From contig NZ_QZWF01000008.1 in assembly GCF_004187715.1 (NCBI RefSeq), positions 239,460-303,459 on the forward strand: a stretch of 64,000 bases of DNA, given 5' to 3'. Within the stretch, counting starts at the first letter, position 1, and each line of letters opens with the position of its first letter. The notes beneath the pieces are model-generated. The model saw nothing but the letters and a program-made list of their open reading frames with translations. It did not search any database and was not told the DNA's origin. This DNA comes from Streptomyces sp. F001 (GTDB lineage Bacteria > Actinomycetota > Actinomycetes > Streptomycetales > Streptomycetaceae). This document shows, one piece after another, positions 24,508 to 33,461 of this stretch. The translations under genes were made by a program, and so were the position numbers.

Positions 24508-25277
24508 GCCACGCTCCGGTGGCCGAGGCGTTCGGAGAGCTCCGCGGCGCCCTTGACAGCGAGCTGCTCCAGTTCGGCGCGGCGCTCGTCGCTCCAGCGG
24601 ATCATGGGCACGGAGATGGACAGCGCGGCCACCACCTTGCCGGTGCGGTCGCGCACCGGGGCGGCCACGCAGCTGACGTCCGGGTTGGACTCGCGGCTCT
24701 CCACGGCGATCTGCCGCTGCCGGATCCCGGCGAGGGCCTCGCGCAGGGCGGCCGGGTCGGTGATGCTGTTCGGCGTCATCGCGACCAGGTCGGCGTCGTC
24801 CGGGATGCGTGCGGTCAGCTCCGGCTCGGGCAGCGAGGCGAGCAGCATCTTGCCGACGGACGTGCAGTGGGCGGGGAGGCGACGTCCCGCCGCCGACACC
24901 ATGCGCACCGCGTGGGTGGAGTCGACCTTGGCGATGTAGATGACGTCGGTGCCCTCGAGGATGGCCACGTGCACGGTCTCGTCGCACGTCTCGGCGACGG
25001 ACCGGGCGACCTGCTGACCCTCGGCTGCGAGGTCGAGCTGTTCGGCGTAGCGGCTGCCGAGCTGGTACGGGCGTACGCCCAGTCGGTAGCGGCCCGGCTG
25101 GCCGGGCACCTGGACGATGTACGACCTGGCGGCGAGGGTGGTGACCAGTTCGTGCACGGTGGTGCGCGGAAGCTGTAGCTTGCGCACGATGTCGGGGGCG
25201 GAGAGTGTGCCGTCCCCGTCGAGGAAGAGCTCCAGGATGTCGAGAGCCCGGGTCACGGCAGGTACGAGGCGTCCCAC
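24504..25277 (-). CDS. IclR-family transcriptional regulator
   Basis: A 257-residue regulator with an N-terminal winged helix (LSAPDIVRKLQLPRTTVHEL, residues ~26-45) and the C-terminal effector-binding domain (VAILEGTDVIYIAKVDSTHA; RLPAHCTSVGKMLLASLPE; SISVP). IclR regulators commonly respond to sugar acids or aromatic acids and act on an adjacent catabolic gene, here the lactonase. The start is GTG at 25277 with GGGAGGGGG upstream. A palindrome (25322-25336) in the promoter region may be its own operator. Confidence 0.9.
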   Translation of the reverse strand: MGRLVPAVTRALDILELFLDGDGTLSAPDIVRKLQLPRTTVHELVTTLAARSYIVQVPGQPGRYRLGVRPYQLGSRYAEQLDLAAEGQQVARSVAETCDETVHVAILEGTDVIYIAKVDSTHAVRMVSAAGRRLPAHCTSVGKMLLASLPEPELTARIPDDADLVAMTPNSITDPAALREALAGIRQRQIAVESRESNPDVSCVAAPVRDRTGKVVAALSISVPMIRWSDERRAELEQLAVKGAAELSERLGHRSVA

Positions 25278-25321
25278 GACCGGCCCCCTCCCTTGTTTCT
25301 GAGACTTGCGTCTGCGGCTGC

Positions 25322-25336
25322 GTTCGAAATTTCAAC
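25322..25336. promoter_or_regulatory. Palindrome upstream of iclR
   Basis: GTTCGAAATTTCAAC lies 45 bp before the iclR start and is a near-palindrome. Its core is shared with the arabinan-operon motif read on the opposite strand (TTCGAAATATCGAA). A likely IclR operator. Confidence 0.45.
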
Positions 25337-25426
25337 TGTCGATCGGAATGGCGAACACAGGCTACTCATGGAGTGTTTGCCTGGGCAATGGGCCTGCAGC
25401 GGCCGGATGGACAGGTGGTCGCGCGC

Positions 25427-26047
25427 TCAGGGGTCGCGCAGATGCCCGAATGCCGCGCGCAGCAGCTCGTCCGCCAGGGCCGGCGTGCGCTCCTCCTCCG
25501 GCAGGGCGGTGTACGCGAAGAGGGCGGAGCGCATCGCGCCGACGGCGGCCCGGGCCAGTACGGCCGCCCGCAGCGGCGTGGCCGCGTCGGGGTCGTGCTC
25601 GGCGAGCCGCTCCCGCAGGGCCTCTGCGAGACCGTCCTCGAACTGGCTGAGCACCGGCAGGAACTGGCGTACCGGCTGACCCGGGAAGCGCTGCGGCGGC
25701 CCGCTGAACATCAGGCCGGGGCCGCCGTCGGCGATGAGGTCGAGGGCGGCGCCCAGGACGGCGGCGTAGGGGTCCTCGTCGGCGGGGCGGGCGGCCACCT
25801 GGGCCTGCACGACCGGGATGAGGTCCAGGACCTCGTCGAGGACCAGGTCCTCCTTGGAGGGGAAGTAGCGGAAGAAGGTCCGCTCGGTGACCCCGGCGGC
25901 CGCCGCGATGTCCCGCACGGTGGTCTGCGCATATCCGCGTTCCTCGAACATGCGGTGGGCGGCCTCCTGGAGGGCCTTGCGCGTTGCCGCCTTGTGCGCC
26001 TCGCGACGCCCACGCGGCGCCGCGGAGGGGGTGTCGAGGGTTGCCAT
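25427..26047 (-). CDS. TetR-family transcriptional repressor
   Basis: A 206-residue repressor. The N-terminal helix-turn-helix is TVRDIAAAAGVTERTFFRYFPSKEDLVL (residues ~43-70, given here only for the position of the recognition helix TERTFFRYF). The C-terminal ligand domain has the usual all-helical pattern. It is divergent from the DUF2993/MMPL pair; two identical 16-bp operator-like repeats lie between them, so it probably represses both itself and the transporter genes. The ligand is unknown. ATG at 26047. Confidence 0.9.
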   Translation of the reverse strand: MATLDTPSAAPRGRREAHKAATRKALQEAAHRMFEERGYAQTTVRDIAAAAGVTERTFFRYFPSKEDLVLDEVLDLIPVVQAQVAARPADEDPYAAVLGAALDLIADGGPGLMFSGPPQRFPGQPVRQFLPVLSQFEDGLAEALRERLAEHDPDAATPLRAAVLARAAVGAMRSALFAYTALPEEERTPALADELLRAAFGHLRDP

Positions 26048-26086
26048 GTGAGGAGTATCGCAGGCGGAAAACCGACGGTACAGAAT

Positions 26087-26128
26087 CTGTCAGTCATGAC
26101 ACCTTCGCTATGCTGTCAGTCATGACAC
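26087..26128. promoter_or_regulatory. Two identical operator repeats between TetR and DUF2993 genes
   Basis: CTGTCAGTCATGACAC occurs at 26087-26102 and again at 26113-26128, start-to-start 26 bp. Each contains the palindrome TGTCATGACA-like core. The first lies 40 bp from the TetR start and the second overlaps the likely promoter of the rightward gene. They are the best candidate TetR binding sites in the window. Confidence 0.65.
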
Positions 26129-26145
26129 TTTTTCGGAGGGGGCAT

Positions 26146-26847
26146 GTGTTCCGCGGGCGGGTGTCCCGCAGAGCCCGCCTGATCACCCTGGGCGTGACCG
26201 GCGCGGTGCTGGCCGCCGGGGGTGTCGCGGAGGCGGTGGCACGTCACCAGGCGGCCGACCGGCTCGCGGACCGCATGGAGCGCCGGCTGCACACCGGGCT
26301 GGACGTGGGCTTCGGACCGACGCCGGTGATGCTGCAACTGGCCCGCGGGTCCTTCTCCCACGTGGAGGTCTCCGGTGAGGGCGCGACGTTCCGCCGGTTC
26401 TCCGGAGTCGACCTGCACGCCGAACTGGCCGATGTGGTCCGCACCGGCGACGGACTGTCGGTGGCCGACACCCGGGTGAGCGCCGAGCTGACGGACGCCG
26501 CACTCGCCGACGCCGTCGCCACGATGACCGGGGGCGCACTGGGCGCCGCGGCGGTGACCACCGATCCGGAAAGCGGCGAACTGGTCGTGCAGGCCGGGCC
26601 GGCCGGGCGGATCTCCATCGGTTTCCGGCCGGTCCTCGAGAAGGAGGGCATCCGGTTCGAACGCACCACGGTGCGCATCGGCGAGCGCATCGTTCCCGAC
26701 GCCCTCGCCGGCCAGCTGCTCGGGGACACCCCGCAGGAGCTGGACCTGTCCGGACTGCCCCTCGACCTGGAGCCGGAGCGGCTCGCCGTCACCGCCGACG
26801 GACTGCGCCTGGAACTGACGGGAGGCAGCACGACCGTGAAGGCCTGA
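26146..26847 (+). CDS. DUF2993 (LmeA-like) exported lipid-binding protein
   Basis: A 233-residue protein from the GTG at 26146, chosen because GGAGGGGG ends 3-4 bases upstream and the repressor sites lie upstream of it; ATGs at 26110 and 26122 fall inside the operator region. A basic N-terminus (FRGRVSRRARL) precedes one membrane or signal segment (ITLGVTGAVLAAGG). The remainder is the DUF2993 fold with repeated beta strands (LHTGLDVGFGPTPV, FSHVEVSGEGATF). Relatives bind phospholipids at the outer membrane face and support lipoglycan maturation in mycobacteria. It is followed by an MMPL transporter, suggesting a shared lipid or lipophilic substrate. Confidence 0.8.
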   Translation: MFRGRVSRRARLITLGVTGAVLAAGGVAEAVARHQAADRLADRMERRLHTGLDVGFGPTPVMLQLARGSFSHVEVSGEGATFRRFSGVDLHAELADVVRTGDGLSVADTRVSAELTDAALADAVATMTGGALGAAAVTTDPESGELVVQAGPAGRISIGFRPVLEKEGIRFERTTVRIGERIVPDALAGQLLGDTPQELDLSGLPLDLEPERLAVTADGLRLELTGGSTTVKA

Positions 26848-26941
26848 CCCGCTCCGCCCGACCGACGCCCCGGCCCACCGACACCCGTCCGTCTTCGGAC
26901 CCCCCCACCGCACAAGCCACTACTGCACGAGGAGCATCTCC

Positions 26942-29203
26942 GTGGCGACATGGCTCTATCGGCTCGGTCTCGGCGCCTACCGCCGACGGCGGCTCGTCCT
27001 GGCGGCCTGGCTGGCCGTACTGGCGGGCGCCGTCTGCGCGCTGGTCGTCGTGGGCGGCAAGCTCGACAACGAGTTCACCATTCCCGGCTCCGAATCCCAG
27101 CAGGCGCAGGACACGATGGCCGAGGACTTCCCGGCGGCCGCGGGCACCAGCGCCCAGATCGTGTTCACCGCGCCCGACGGCGCGAAGGTCACCGATCCGC
27201 AGGCCGCCCAGGGCATCCAGCGGACGCTGACCGCCGCGCAGGACGCCCCGCAGGTCGCCGCCGTGATCCCGCCCGACAAGGCCGGCACCGTGACCCCCGA
27301 CGGGCGCACCGCGCTCGCCCAGGTCAACTACGACGTCAGCCGCTCCGACCTGGACGACGGCACGCTCGACTCGCTGGAGGAGACCACCCGGGCCGCCGAG
27401 GAGGCGGGGCTGGAGGTCTCCGTCGGCGGTCAGGCGTACGGCAACGGCGTGCTCACCCCGAGCGTCCTCGAACTGCTCGGGGTGGTGGTCGCGTTGGCCG
27501 TGCTCGCCATCACCTTCGGCTCGCTGCTCGCCGCCGGGATGCCGCTGCTGACCGCCTTCGTCGGCGTCGGCACCGGGCTCGCCGGGCTGCTGGCGGTGTC
27601 CTCGGGGGTGACGGTGTCGTCGACTGCGCTGAGCCTCGCGCTGATGCTCGGTCTTGCGGTGGGCATCGACTACGCGCTCTTCGTGCTGTCCCGGCACCGG
27701 ACGCAGCTGGCCCAGGGAATGGAGCCGCGCGAGTCGGCGGGACGGGCGGTCGGTACGGCGGGCAGTGCGGTGGTCTTCGCCGGGACGACGGTCGTCATCG
27801 CGCTGGTCGGGCTGATCGTGGTGCGTATCCCGTTCCTGACGGTCATGGGTCTGAGTGCGGCGGCGACGGTGCTCATCGCCGTGCTGGTCGCGGTGACGCT
27901 GCTGCCGGCGCTGTTCGGCCTCGCGGGGGCACGGCTCGCGCCCCGGCCGGGGTCACGGGCCGCGCGGCGGGCGGCTGTTGCCGCGGCGGAGGTTCCCGCG
28001 GGGGGTACGGAAAAAGCCACGGAGGAGGCCGCAGCAAAGGCTTCCGTCATGGGGCAGCGCTGGGCCCGGCTCGTCACCCGGCGCCCCCTGCTCGTCGTCG
28101 TCGGCACCGTCGCCGCCCTGGTGACCCTGGCGCTGCCCGCCGCCGATCTGCGGCTGGCGCTGCCCGACAACGGCACGGCGGCGCACGGGACGTCGCAGCG
28201 CGAGACGTACGACACCGTCGACGAGGCGTTCGGTCCCGGCTTCAACGGGCCGCTGCTGGTGCTCGCCGAGGCGGACACCCAGGGGCAGGCCGGGCAGCAG
28301 CAGGCGGCCGCGGTGGCCGGACGGCTGCAGGAGCTGCCGGGCGTGGTCAAGGTCGGTCAGCCGCAGTACGCGCCGGAGTCCGGGCGGGCGGTGATCCAGG
28401 TCGTACCGGAGGGCGGACCGCAGGACGAGTCCACGCAGGACCTGGTGGATGCCATCCGCGGCGACGCGTCCGTCATCGAGCGGGAGACCGGCGCCGCCGT
28501 GTCCGTCACCGGCACCACGGCGATCGGCATCGACGTCTCCGACCGGCTGAGCGCGTCACTGCTGCCGTTCGCGGCCGTCGTCGTCGGGCTCTGTCTGATT
28601 CTTCTGCTGCTGGTCTTCCGCTCGCTGGTCGTGCCGGTCAAGGCGACCGTCGGGTTCCTGCTGTCGGTGGCGGCGTCCTTCGGTGCGGTCGTGGCGGTGT
28701 TCCAGTGGGGCTGGCTCGCCGACGCGCTGGGGGTGGCCCGGACCGGACCCGTCGTCAGCTTCCTGCCGATCGTGCTGATGGCCGTGCTCTTCGGGCTGGC
28801 GATGGACTACGAGGTCTTCCTGGTGTCCAGCATGCGCGAGGAGTGGGTGCGCACCGGCCGGGCCAGGGACGCGGTGATCGACGGGGCAGGGCACGCCTCG
28901 CGGGTGGTGACGGCGGCGGCGCTCATCATGTTCTTCGTCTTCGCCAGCTTCGTGACGACGGAGGACGCCATCGTCAAACCCATCGCGTTCTCCCTGGCGT
29001 TCGGTGTGCTGGTGGACGCCTTCGTCGTACGGATGACCCTGGTGCCGGCGGTGCTGGCGATGGTGGGACGCGGCGCCTGGTGGCTGCCGCGCGGGCTGGA
29101 CCGGCTGCTGCCCGACCTGGACATCGAGGGCGCCCGGCTGCACGAGCCGGCCCGGGCGGAACCCGCACGGCCGCTGACCGAAATCAACGCAAGTTCTGGC
29201 TGA
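26942..29203 (+). CDS. MMPL-family RND transporter
   Basis: A 753-residue membrane protein with twelve predicted helices in the typical 1+5+1+5 arrangement. The first periplasmic loop starts GGKLDNEFTIPGSESQQA. Helix four/five carries VGIDYALFVLSRHR near residue 240, and helix ten VLFGLAMDYEVFLVSSMREE near 620, the conserved proton-relay regions with paired Asp-Tyr residues. MMPL proteins export lipids or lipophilic metabolites using the proton gradient. The GTG start at 26942 follows ACGAGGAG. Divergent TetR and upstream DUF2993 gene suggest induction by its own substrate. A strong terminator follows. Confidence 0.92.
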   Translation: MATWLYRLGLGAYRRRRLVLAAWLAVLAGAVCALVVVGGKLDNEFTIPGSESQQAQDTMAEDFPAAAGTSAQIVFTAPDGAKVTDPQAAQGIQRTLTAAQDAPQVAAVIPPDKAGTVTPDGRTALAQVNYDVSRSDLDDGTLDSLEETTRAAEEAGLEVSVGGQAYGNGVLTPSVLELLGVVVALAVLAITFGSLLAAGMPLLTAFVGVGTGLAGLLAVSSGVTVSSTALSLALMLGLAVGIDYALFVLSRHRTQLAQGMEPRESAGRAVGTAGSAVVFAGTTVVIALVGLIVVRIPFLTVMGLSAAATVLIAVLVAVTLLPALFGLAGARLAPRPGSRAARRAAVAAAEVPAGGTEKATEEAAAKASVMGQRWARLVTRRPLLVVVGTVAALVTLALPAADLRLALPDNGTAAHGTSQRETYDTVDEAFGPGFNGPLLVLAEADTQGQAGQQQAAAVAGRLQELPGVVKVGQPQYAPESGRAVIQVVPEGGPQDESTQDLVDAIRGDASVIERETGAAVSVTGTTAIGIDVSDRLSASLLPFAAVVVGLCLILLLLVFRSLVVPVKATVGFLLSVAASFGAVVAVFQWGWLADALGVARTGPVVSFLPIVLMAVLFGLAMDYEVFLVSSMREEWVRTGRARDAVIDGAGHASRVVTAAALIMFFVFASFVTTEDAIVKPIAFSLAFGVLVDAFVVRMTLVPAVLAMVGRGAWWLPRGLDRLLPDLDIEGARLHEPARAEPARPLTEINASSG

Positions 29204-29252
29204 ATTACCTCCGGCTCGATTCCGGACACCGATACCCAACAGAAAAACACAG

Positions 29253-29298
29253 CGCCGGCCTGCCTATCGGGTTCACCGAGAGGCAGGCTGGCGTTTTT
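29253..29298 (+). terminator. Rho-independent terminator after the MMPL gene
   Basis: CGCCGGCCTGCCT (29253-29265) pairs with AGGCAGGCTGGCG (29281-29293, one G-T pair), followed by five Ts (29294-29298). The canonical U-tract is unusual for this genome. It separates the transporter from the polyketide operon. The next 280 bp, locally AT-rich at 29305-29350, probably hold the promoter of the polyketide synthase gene but I cannot name hexamers. Confidence 0.88.
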
Positions 29299-29581
29299 CA
29301 GCCGCTAATTGTTACTGACGAGGAAATTAACCGCGGAATATTTGATTCCGCCGGAAGTCCTGTGTTTGACTGAGGGCATCGAATCGACATCCGGTTCGAG
29401 CGGGGGAGAGCAGACCACTCTTTCTTTCATCTTCCGTGCGCCGTTTCGGCGTATCTCCATATGGACGGTCTGACCTGCGCAAAGGCGCCCGGGTCGGATT
29501 CCATCAGCACGCACGATTCCCTCTCTCCCGCCGTCGGCCCGACGCGGCCGTTTCCGCTGCCCAAAAGCAAAGGGATCACGC

Positions 29582-30667
29582 ATGCACCTCGAAGAGAAAA
29601 TCGCCCCTGCCCGCCGGGGGCTGCGCGCCGCCGCACGCCCCGTCATCACCGGCTCCTCGCATTCCTTTCCGGGCACCCGGAGCAGCCAGGACGACCTGTG
29701 GCAGGAATTTTTCCTGGGCCACTACGACGGTTTTCCGCTGGCCCGCCGGATATTCGAGAATTCCGGAATCAGCTCCCGCTCCACGGCCGTGGACCCGCGC
29801 GCCGAGAAGGAAGTGTCCGGCTGGAGCACCGGACAGCGCATGGAGCGCTACATCGAGGAGGCCGTGCCCCTCGGCAAGCGCACCGTCGCCGACGCCCTTC
29901 AGTCCGCGGGCCTGGCCCCGTCGGACGTGGGCCTGCTGGCCGTGGCCTCCTGTACCGGCTACACCACGCCCGGCCTCGACCTGAGGCTCGCGGACGAGCT
30001 GGGCATGTCCAGCAAGGTCCAGCGGCTGTTCATCGGCCACATGGGCTGCTACGCGGCCGTCCCGTCGCTGGGCGCCGTCTCCGACTTCGTCGCCTCGCGC
30101 GGCCGGCCGGCGGTGCTGCTGTGTCTGGAGCTGACCTCGCTGCACGTCCAGCCGCCCACCCGGGACATCGAACAGATCGTGGCGCACGCGCTGTTCGCCG
30201 ACGCCGCCGCGGCCGTCGTCCTCGAGCCCGACGCCGACAGCGGCTACGAGGTCATCGACGTGGTCGCGGTCACCGACCACAGCACCGCCGACCACATGAG
30301 CTGGCAGATCACCGACCTCGGCTTCAAGATGGGCCTCTCGCCGAAGGTCCCCGACGTGCTCGCCCAGCACGTCGGCGAGGTGGTCCGCGACCAGCTGCTC
30401 GCCCCGCACGGGCTCACGCCCGAGGAGGTCACCGGCTGGGCCGTGCACCCGGGTGGCAAGCGCATCCTCGAGGTCGTCGGCGAGCGCCTCGAGCTGCCCG
30501 CCGGCGCGCTGGACGCCTCGTACGGCGTCCTCGACGAGTGCGGCAACTGCTCCTCGCCCACCGTCCTCATGGTCCTTGAGCGACTGCCCCGCACCGACGG
30601 CCCGGTGGTCGCCATGGCCTTCGGCCCCGGCCTCACGCTGTACGCGGCCCTGCTGCGCCGGTCCTGA
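29582..30667 (+). CDS. Type III polyketide synthase
   Basis: A 361-residue chalcone-synthase-like enzyme. The catalytic triad is visible: Cys156 in FIGHMGCYAAV, His289 in GWAVHPGGKRI and Asn322 in ECGNCSSPT; the C-terminal GFGPG-type loop reads AFGPGLTLYAA. Such enzymes condense malonyl-CoA with an acyl-CoA starter to give pyrones, resorcinols or tetrahydroxynaphthalene. It does not look like RppA at the N-terminus, and the starter cannot be read from sequence. ATG at 29582 follows AAAGGGATC. It heads an operon with a sulfotransferase and a PAPS-forming gene set, so its product is probably sulfated. Confidence 0.92.
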   Translation: MHLEEKIAPARRGLRAAARPVITGSSHSFPGTRSSQDDLWQEFFLGHYDGFPLARRIFENSGISSRSTAVDPRAEKEVSGWSTGQRMERYIEEAVPLGKRTVADALQSAGLAPSDVGLLAVASCTGYTTPGLDLRLADELGMSSKVQRLFIGHMGCYAAVPSLGAVSDFVASRGRPAVLLCLELTSLHVQPPTRDIEQIVAHALFADAAAAVVLEPDADSGYEVIDVVAVTDHSTADHMSWQITDLGFKMGLSPKVPDVLAQHVGEVVRDQLLAPHGLTPEEVTGWAVHPGGKRILEVVGERLELPAGALDASYGVLDECGNCSSPTVLMVLERLPRTDGPVVAMAFGPGLTLYAALLRRS

Positions 30668-30774
30668 CACCGGCCGGGCCCGCCCACGGCCCCACACCGT
30701 CGGCCCGCCCGAAGCACCTTCCAGCACGACCCCACGGACACCGCCCAAGGACGCACGGAAGGAACAGCTGCGCC

Positions 30775-31887
30775 ATGCCCAACCCGACCTCACCGGGCCA
30801 GGTCTTCGTCACCGGCACCGGCCGCTGCGGCTCGACTCTGGTCTCCGAGCTGCTGCGCGAGCACCCGCAGGTCCTCAGCCTGTCGGAGCTCTTCAACCAC
30901 CTCACGGACATGTACCGGATCACCGCCCGGGTCTTCCCCGAAGGCCCCCTCACGGCGGCGGAGTTCTGGGACGTCCTGTCCTCCCGCAACACCGTCAACC
31001 GACTGCTGACCGCCCACGGACTGGCCCCCAGGGAAGTCCTCTACAAGCCCTCGCCCACCAGCCGCTTCCAGGCCGACACCGGCATCCCGGCCGTCCTGCT
31101 GACCACCCTCCCCCACCTCACCGACACCCCCGACGAGCTGTACGGCGAACTCGAAGCGGCCGTCGCCGAGTTCCCGGACGCCGGTGTCGGCGAGCACTAC
31201 CACCGCCTGTTCGCCTGGCTGTGCGCCCGCTTCGGCAAGACCCTGTGGGCCGAGCGCAGCGGCGGCTCGCTGATCCTCGCCGGGCAGTTCCGCGAGCACT
31301 TCCCCGACGCCCGCTATCTGCACATCGTGCGCGACGGCCGGGACACCGCGCTGTCCATGAGCCGCCACACCGGCTTCCGTATGGCCGCGGTGGTGATGGC
31401 GCTGCATCTCACCCTCGGCCACGACCCGTACGCCGAGGAGCAGTCCGCCGGCACCGAACGCGATCTCGGATTCGTACCGGACGAGCTGCTGCCGTTCCTG
31501 CCGGATCGTTTCGACGCCGACGCCGTGCGCGACTACCGGCTCCCGGTGTCGCTGTTCGGCACGTACTGGGCGGACGAGATGAAGCGCGGCATGGAGGCGA
31601 TGTCCGCGCTGCCGCAGGAGAACGTGCTGCACATCTGGTACGAGGACCTGCTGGCCGCGCCCGAGGAGTCCCTGCACCGCATCGGTGAGTTCCTCGGCGC
31701 GGACTTCGTGGACACCGACTGGGAGCGCCGGTGCGCGGCCAAGGTGGGCGCGCCCTCGTCGTCCTGGCGGGACCTGCCCGACGCCGAGCGCGAGGAGCTG
31801 GAGCAGGCGTGCGCCGCCGGGTTCTCCGTGCTCGCCGCGCACGGTGTCGTCCCGATGGCCGGTACGGCGGCAAGGAGCAGCGCATGA
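30775..31887 (+). CDS. PAPS-dependent sulfotransferase
   Basis: A 370-residue cytosolic sulfotransferase. The 5'-phosphosulfate loop is FVTGTGRCGSTLVSELL near residue 10, and the 3'-phosphate-binding segment is YLHIVRDGRDTALSMSRH near residue 182. It transfers sulfate from PAPS to a hydroxyl or amine acceptor. The gene sits 107 bp after the polyketide synthase and overlaps cysC by ATGA, so PAPS formation and use are genetically joined. The acceptor is inferred to be the phenolic or pyrone product of the polyketide synthase. The C-terminal 40 residues are variable. Confidence 0.88.
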   Translation: MPNPTSPGQVFVTGTGRCGSTLVSELLREHPQVLSLSELFNHLTDMYRITARVFPEGPLTAAEFWDVLSSRNTVNRLLTAHGLAPREVLYKPSPTSRFQADTGIPAVLLTTLPHLTDTPDELYGELEAAVAEFPDAGVGEHYHRLFAWLCARFGKTLWAERSGGSLILAGQFREHFPDARYLHIVRDGRDTALSMSRHTGFRMAAVVMALHLTLGHDPYAEEQSAGTERDLGFVPDELLPFLPDRFDADAVRDYRLPVSLFGTYWADEMKRGMEAMSALPQENVLHIWYEDLLAAPEESLHRIGEFLGADFVDTDWERRCAAKVGAPSSSWRDLPDAEREELEQACAAGFSVLAAHGVVPMAGTAARSSA

Positions 31888-32432
31888 GGACCCCGCTGAC
31901 CAAGGGCGCCACGGTGTGGCTGACCGGGCTGCCCAGCTCCGGCAAGACGACGCTGGCACAGGCGCTGGCCAGCCGCCTCACCCGGGAGGGGCACCGGGTC
32001 GAGGTGCTCGACGGTGACGAGATACGTACGTTCCTCAGCGCCGGCCTCGGCTTCACCCGCGAGGACCGGGACACCAACGTGCAGCGCATCGGCCTGGTCG
32101 CCGAGGTGCTGGCCCGCAACGGCATCCTGGTGCTGGTCCCGGTCATCGCGCCGTACGCCGACAGCCGCGAGGCGGTCCGCAAACGGCACGAGGCGAGCGG
32201 CACCCCGTATCTGGAGGTGCATGTCGCAACCCCGCTCCAGGTGTGCGCCGTACGCGATGTGAAGGGCCTGTACGCGCAGGCCCGCGCCGGGCGGCTGTCC
32301 GGGCTGACCGGCATCGACGACCCGTACGAGCCGCCGCAGTCACCGGACGCGAAGGTGGAGACCCAACTGCAGTCCGTCGGCGAGTCGGTGGACACCCTGC
32401 ACACGCTGATGGCGGAACGGGGGCTGCTGTGA
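31884..32432 (+). CDS. cysC: Adenylylsulfate (APS) kinase
   Basis: A 182-residue kinase that phosphorylates APS at the 3' position to make PAPS. The P-loop is LTGLPSSGKTTLA (residues ~13-25), the APS site includes LDGDEIRTFLSAGLGFTRED, and the lid region has DPYEPPQSPD. Length is typical. It overlaps the sulfotransferase stop (ATGA) and the cysD start (GTGA), so all are co-translated. In the assimilatory operon known from S. coelicolor cysC follows cysH; here a sulfotransferase is in that place. Confidence 0.95.
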   Translation: MRTPLTKGATVWLTGLPSSGKTTLAQALASRLTREGHRVEVLDGDEIRTFLSAGLGFTREDRDTNVQRIGLVAEVLARNGILVLVPVIAPYADSREAVRKRHEASGTPYLEVHVATPLQVCAVRDVKGLYAQARAGRLSGLTGIDDPYEPPQSPDAKVETQLQSVGESVDTLHTLMAERGLL

Positions 32433-33337
32433 CGGCCGTGGCCGCCCGCCTCGGGCACACCGACGTCCTGGAGTCGGAGGCGGCGTACATCTTCCGCGAG
32501 GTGGCCGGCGAGTTCGAGAAGCCGGTGCTGCTGTTCTCCGGCGGCAAGGACTCCGTCGTCATGCTGCATCTGGCGCTGAAGGCGTTCGCGCCGGCGCCGC
32601 TGCCGTTCGCGCTGCTGCATGTGGACACCGGGCACAACTTCCCGGAGGTGCTCGCCTACCGGGACCGTGTGGTGGCCGCACATGGGCTCACCCTCCATGT
32701 GGCGTCCGTACAGGACTACATCGACCGGGGTGTGCTGCGCGAACGTCCCGACGGCACCCGCAATCCGCTGCAGACGCTGCCGCTGCTGGAGGCGATCAGC
32801 GGCGGCGGGTTCGACGCGGTGTTCGGCGGCGGGCGGCGCGACGAGGAGAAGGCCCGCGCCAAGGAGCGGGTGTTCTCGCTGCGCGACGAGTTCGGTACGT
32901 GGGACCCGCGCCGGCAGCGGCCCGAGCTGTGGCAGCTGTACAACGGCCGCCATCTGCCCGGCGAGCATGTGCGGGTCTTCCCGTTGTCCAACTGGACCGA
33001 GCTGGACGTGTGGCAGTACATCGGCCGCGAGGGCATCGAGCTGCCGTCCATCTACTTCGCGCACGAACGGGAGGTGTTCCTGCGCTCCGGCATGTGGCTG
33101 GCGCCGGGCGACTGGGGCGGCCCGAAGGACGGCGAGCCGGTGGAGAAGCGCCGGGTGCGCTACCGCACCGTCGGCGACATGTCCTGCACCGGCGCCGTGC
33201 TGTCCGAGGCGTCCGACGTCGACGAGGTGATCGTCGAGATCACCGCCTCCCGGCTCACCGAGCGCGGCGCCACCCGCGCCGACGACCGGCTGTCGGAGGC
33301 GGCGATGGAGGACCGCAAACGCGAGGGGTACTTCTGA
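32429..33337 (+). CDS. cysD: Sulfate adenylyltransferase small subunit
   Basis: A 302-residue subunit that adenylylates sulfate to APS with ATP. The PP-loop is LLFSGGKDSVVMLHL near residue 35, followed by LHVDTGHNFPEVLAYRD, GGGRRDEEKARAKER and PLSNWTELDVWQYI, all diagnostic of CysD. The GTG at 32429 overlaps the cysC stop. The C-terminus ends KREGYF as in most homologs. It forms the enzyme with the GTPase subunit encoded next. Confidence 0.96.
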   Translation: MTAVAARLGHTDVLESEAAYIFREVAGEFEKPVLLFSGGKDSVVMLHLALKAFAPAPLPFALLHVDTGHNFPEVLAYRDRVVAAHGLTLHVASVQDYIDRGVLRERPDGTRNPLQTLPLLEAISGGGFDAVFGGGRRDEEKARAKERVFSLRDEFGTWDPRRQRPELWQLYNGRHLPGEHVRVFPLSNWTELDVWQYIGREGIELPSIYFAHEREVFLRSGMWLAPGDWGGPKDGEPVEKRRVRYRTVGDMSCTGAVLSEASDVDEVIVEITASRLTERGATRADDRLSEAAMEDRKREGYF

Positions 33338-33461
33338 CATGACCGCCGACGCGGCAGCTCTAGGCCACCCCCCGCTTTTCACCGCCGCCCTGATGATGCG
33401 CGGCATCTTCCAGGAAGCCAGGTTCCGGCTGACCGCCGGGACCGGCGCACAGGAGGGACAC

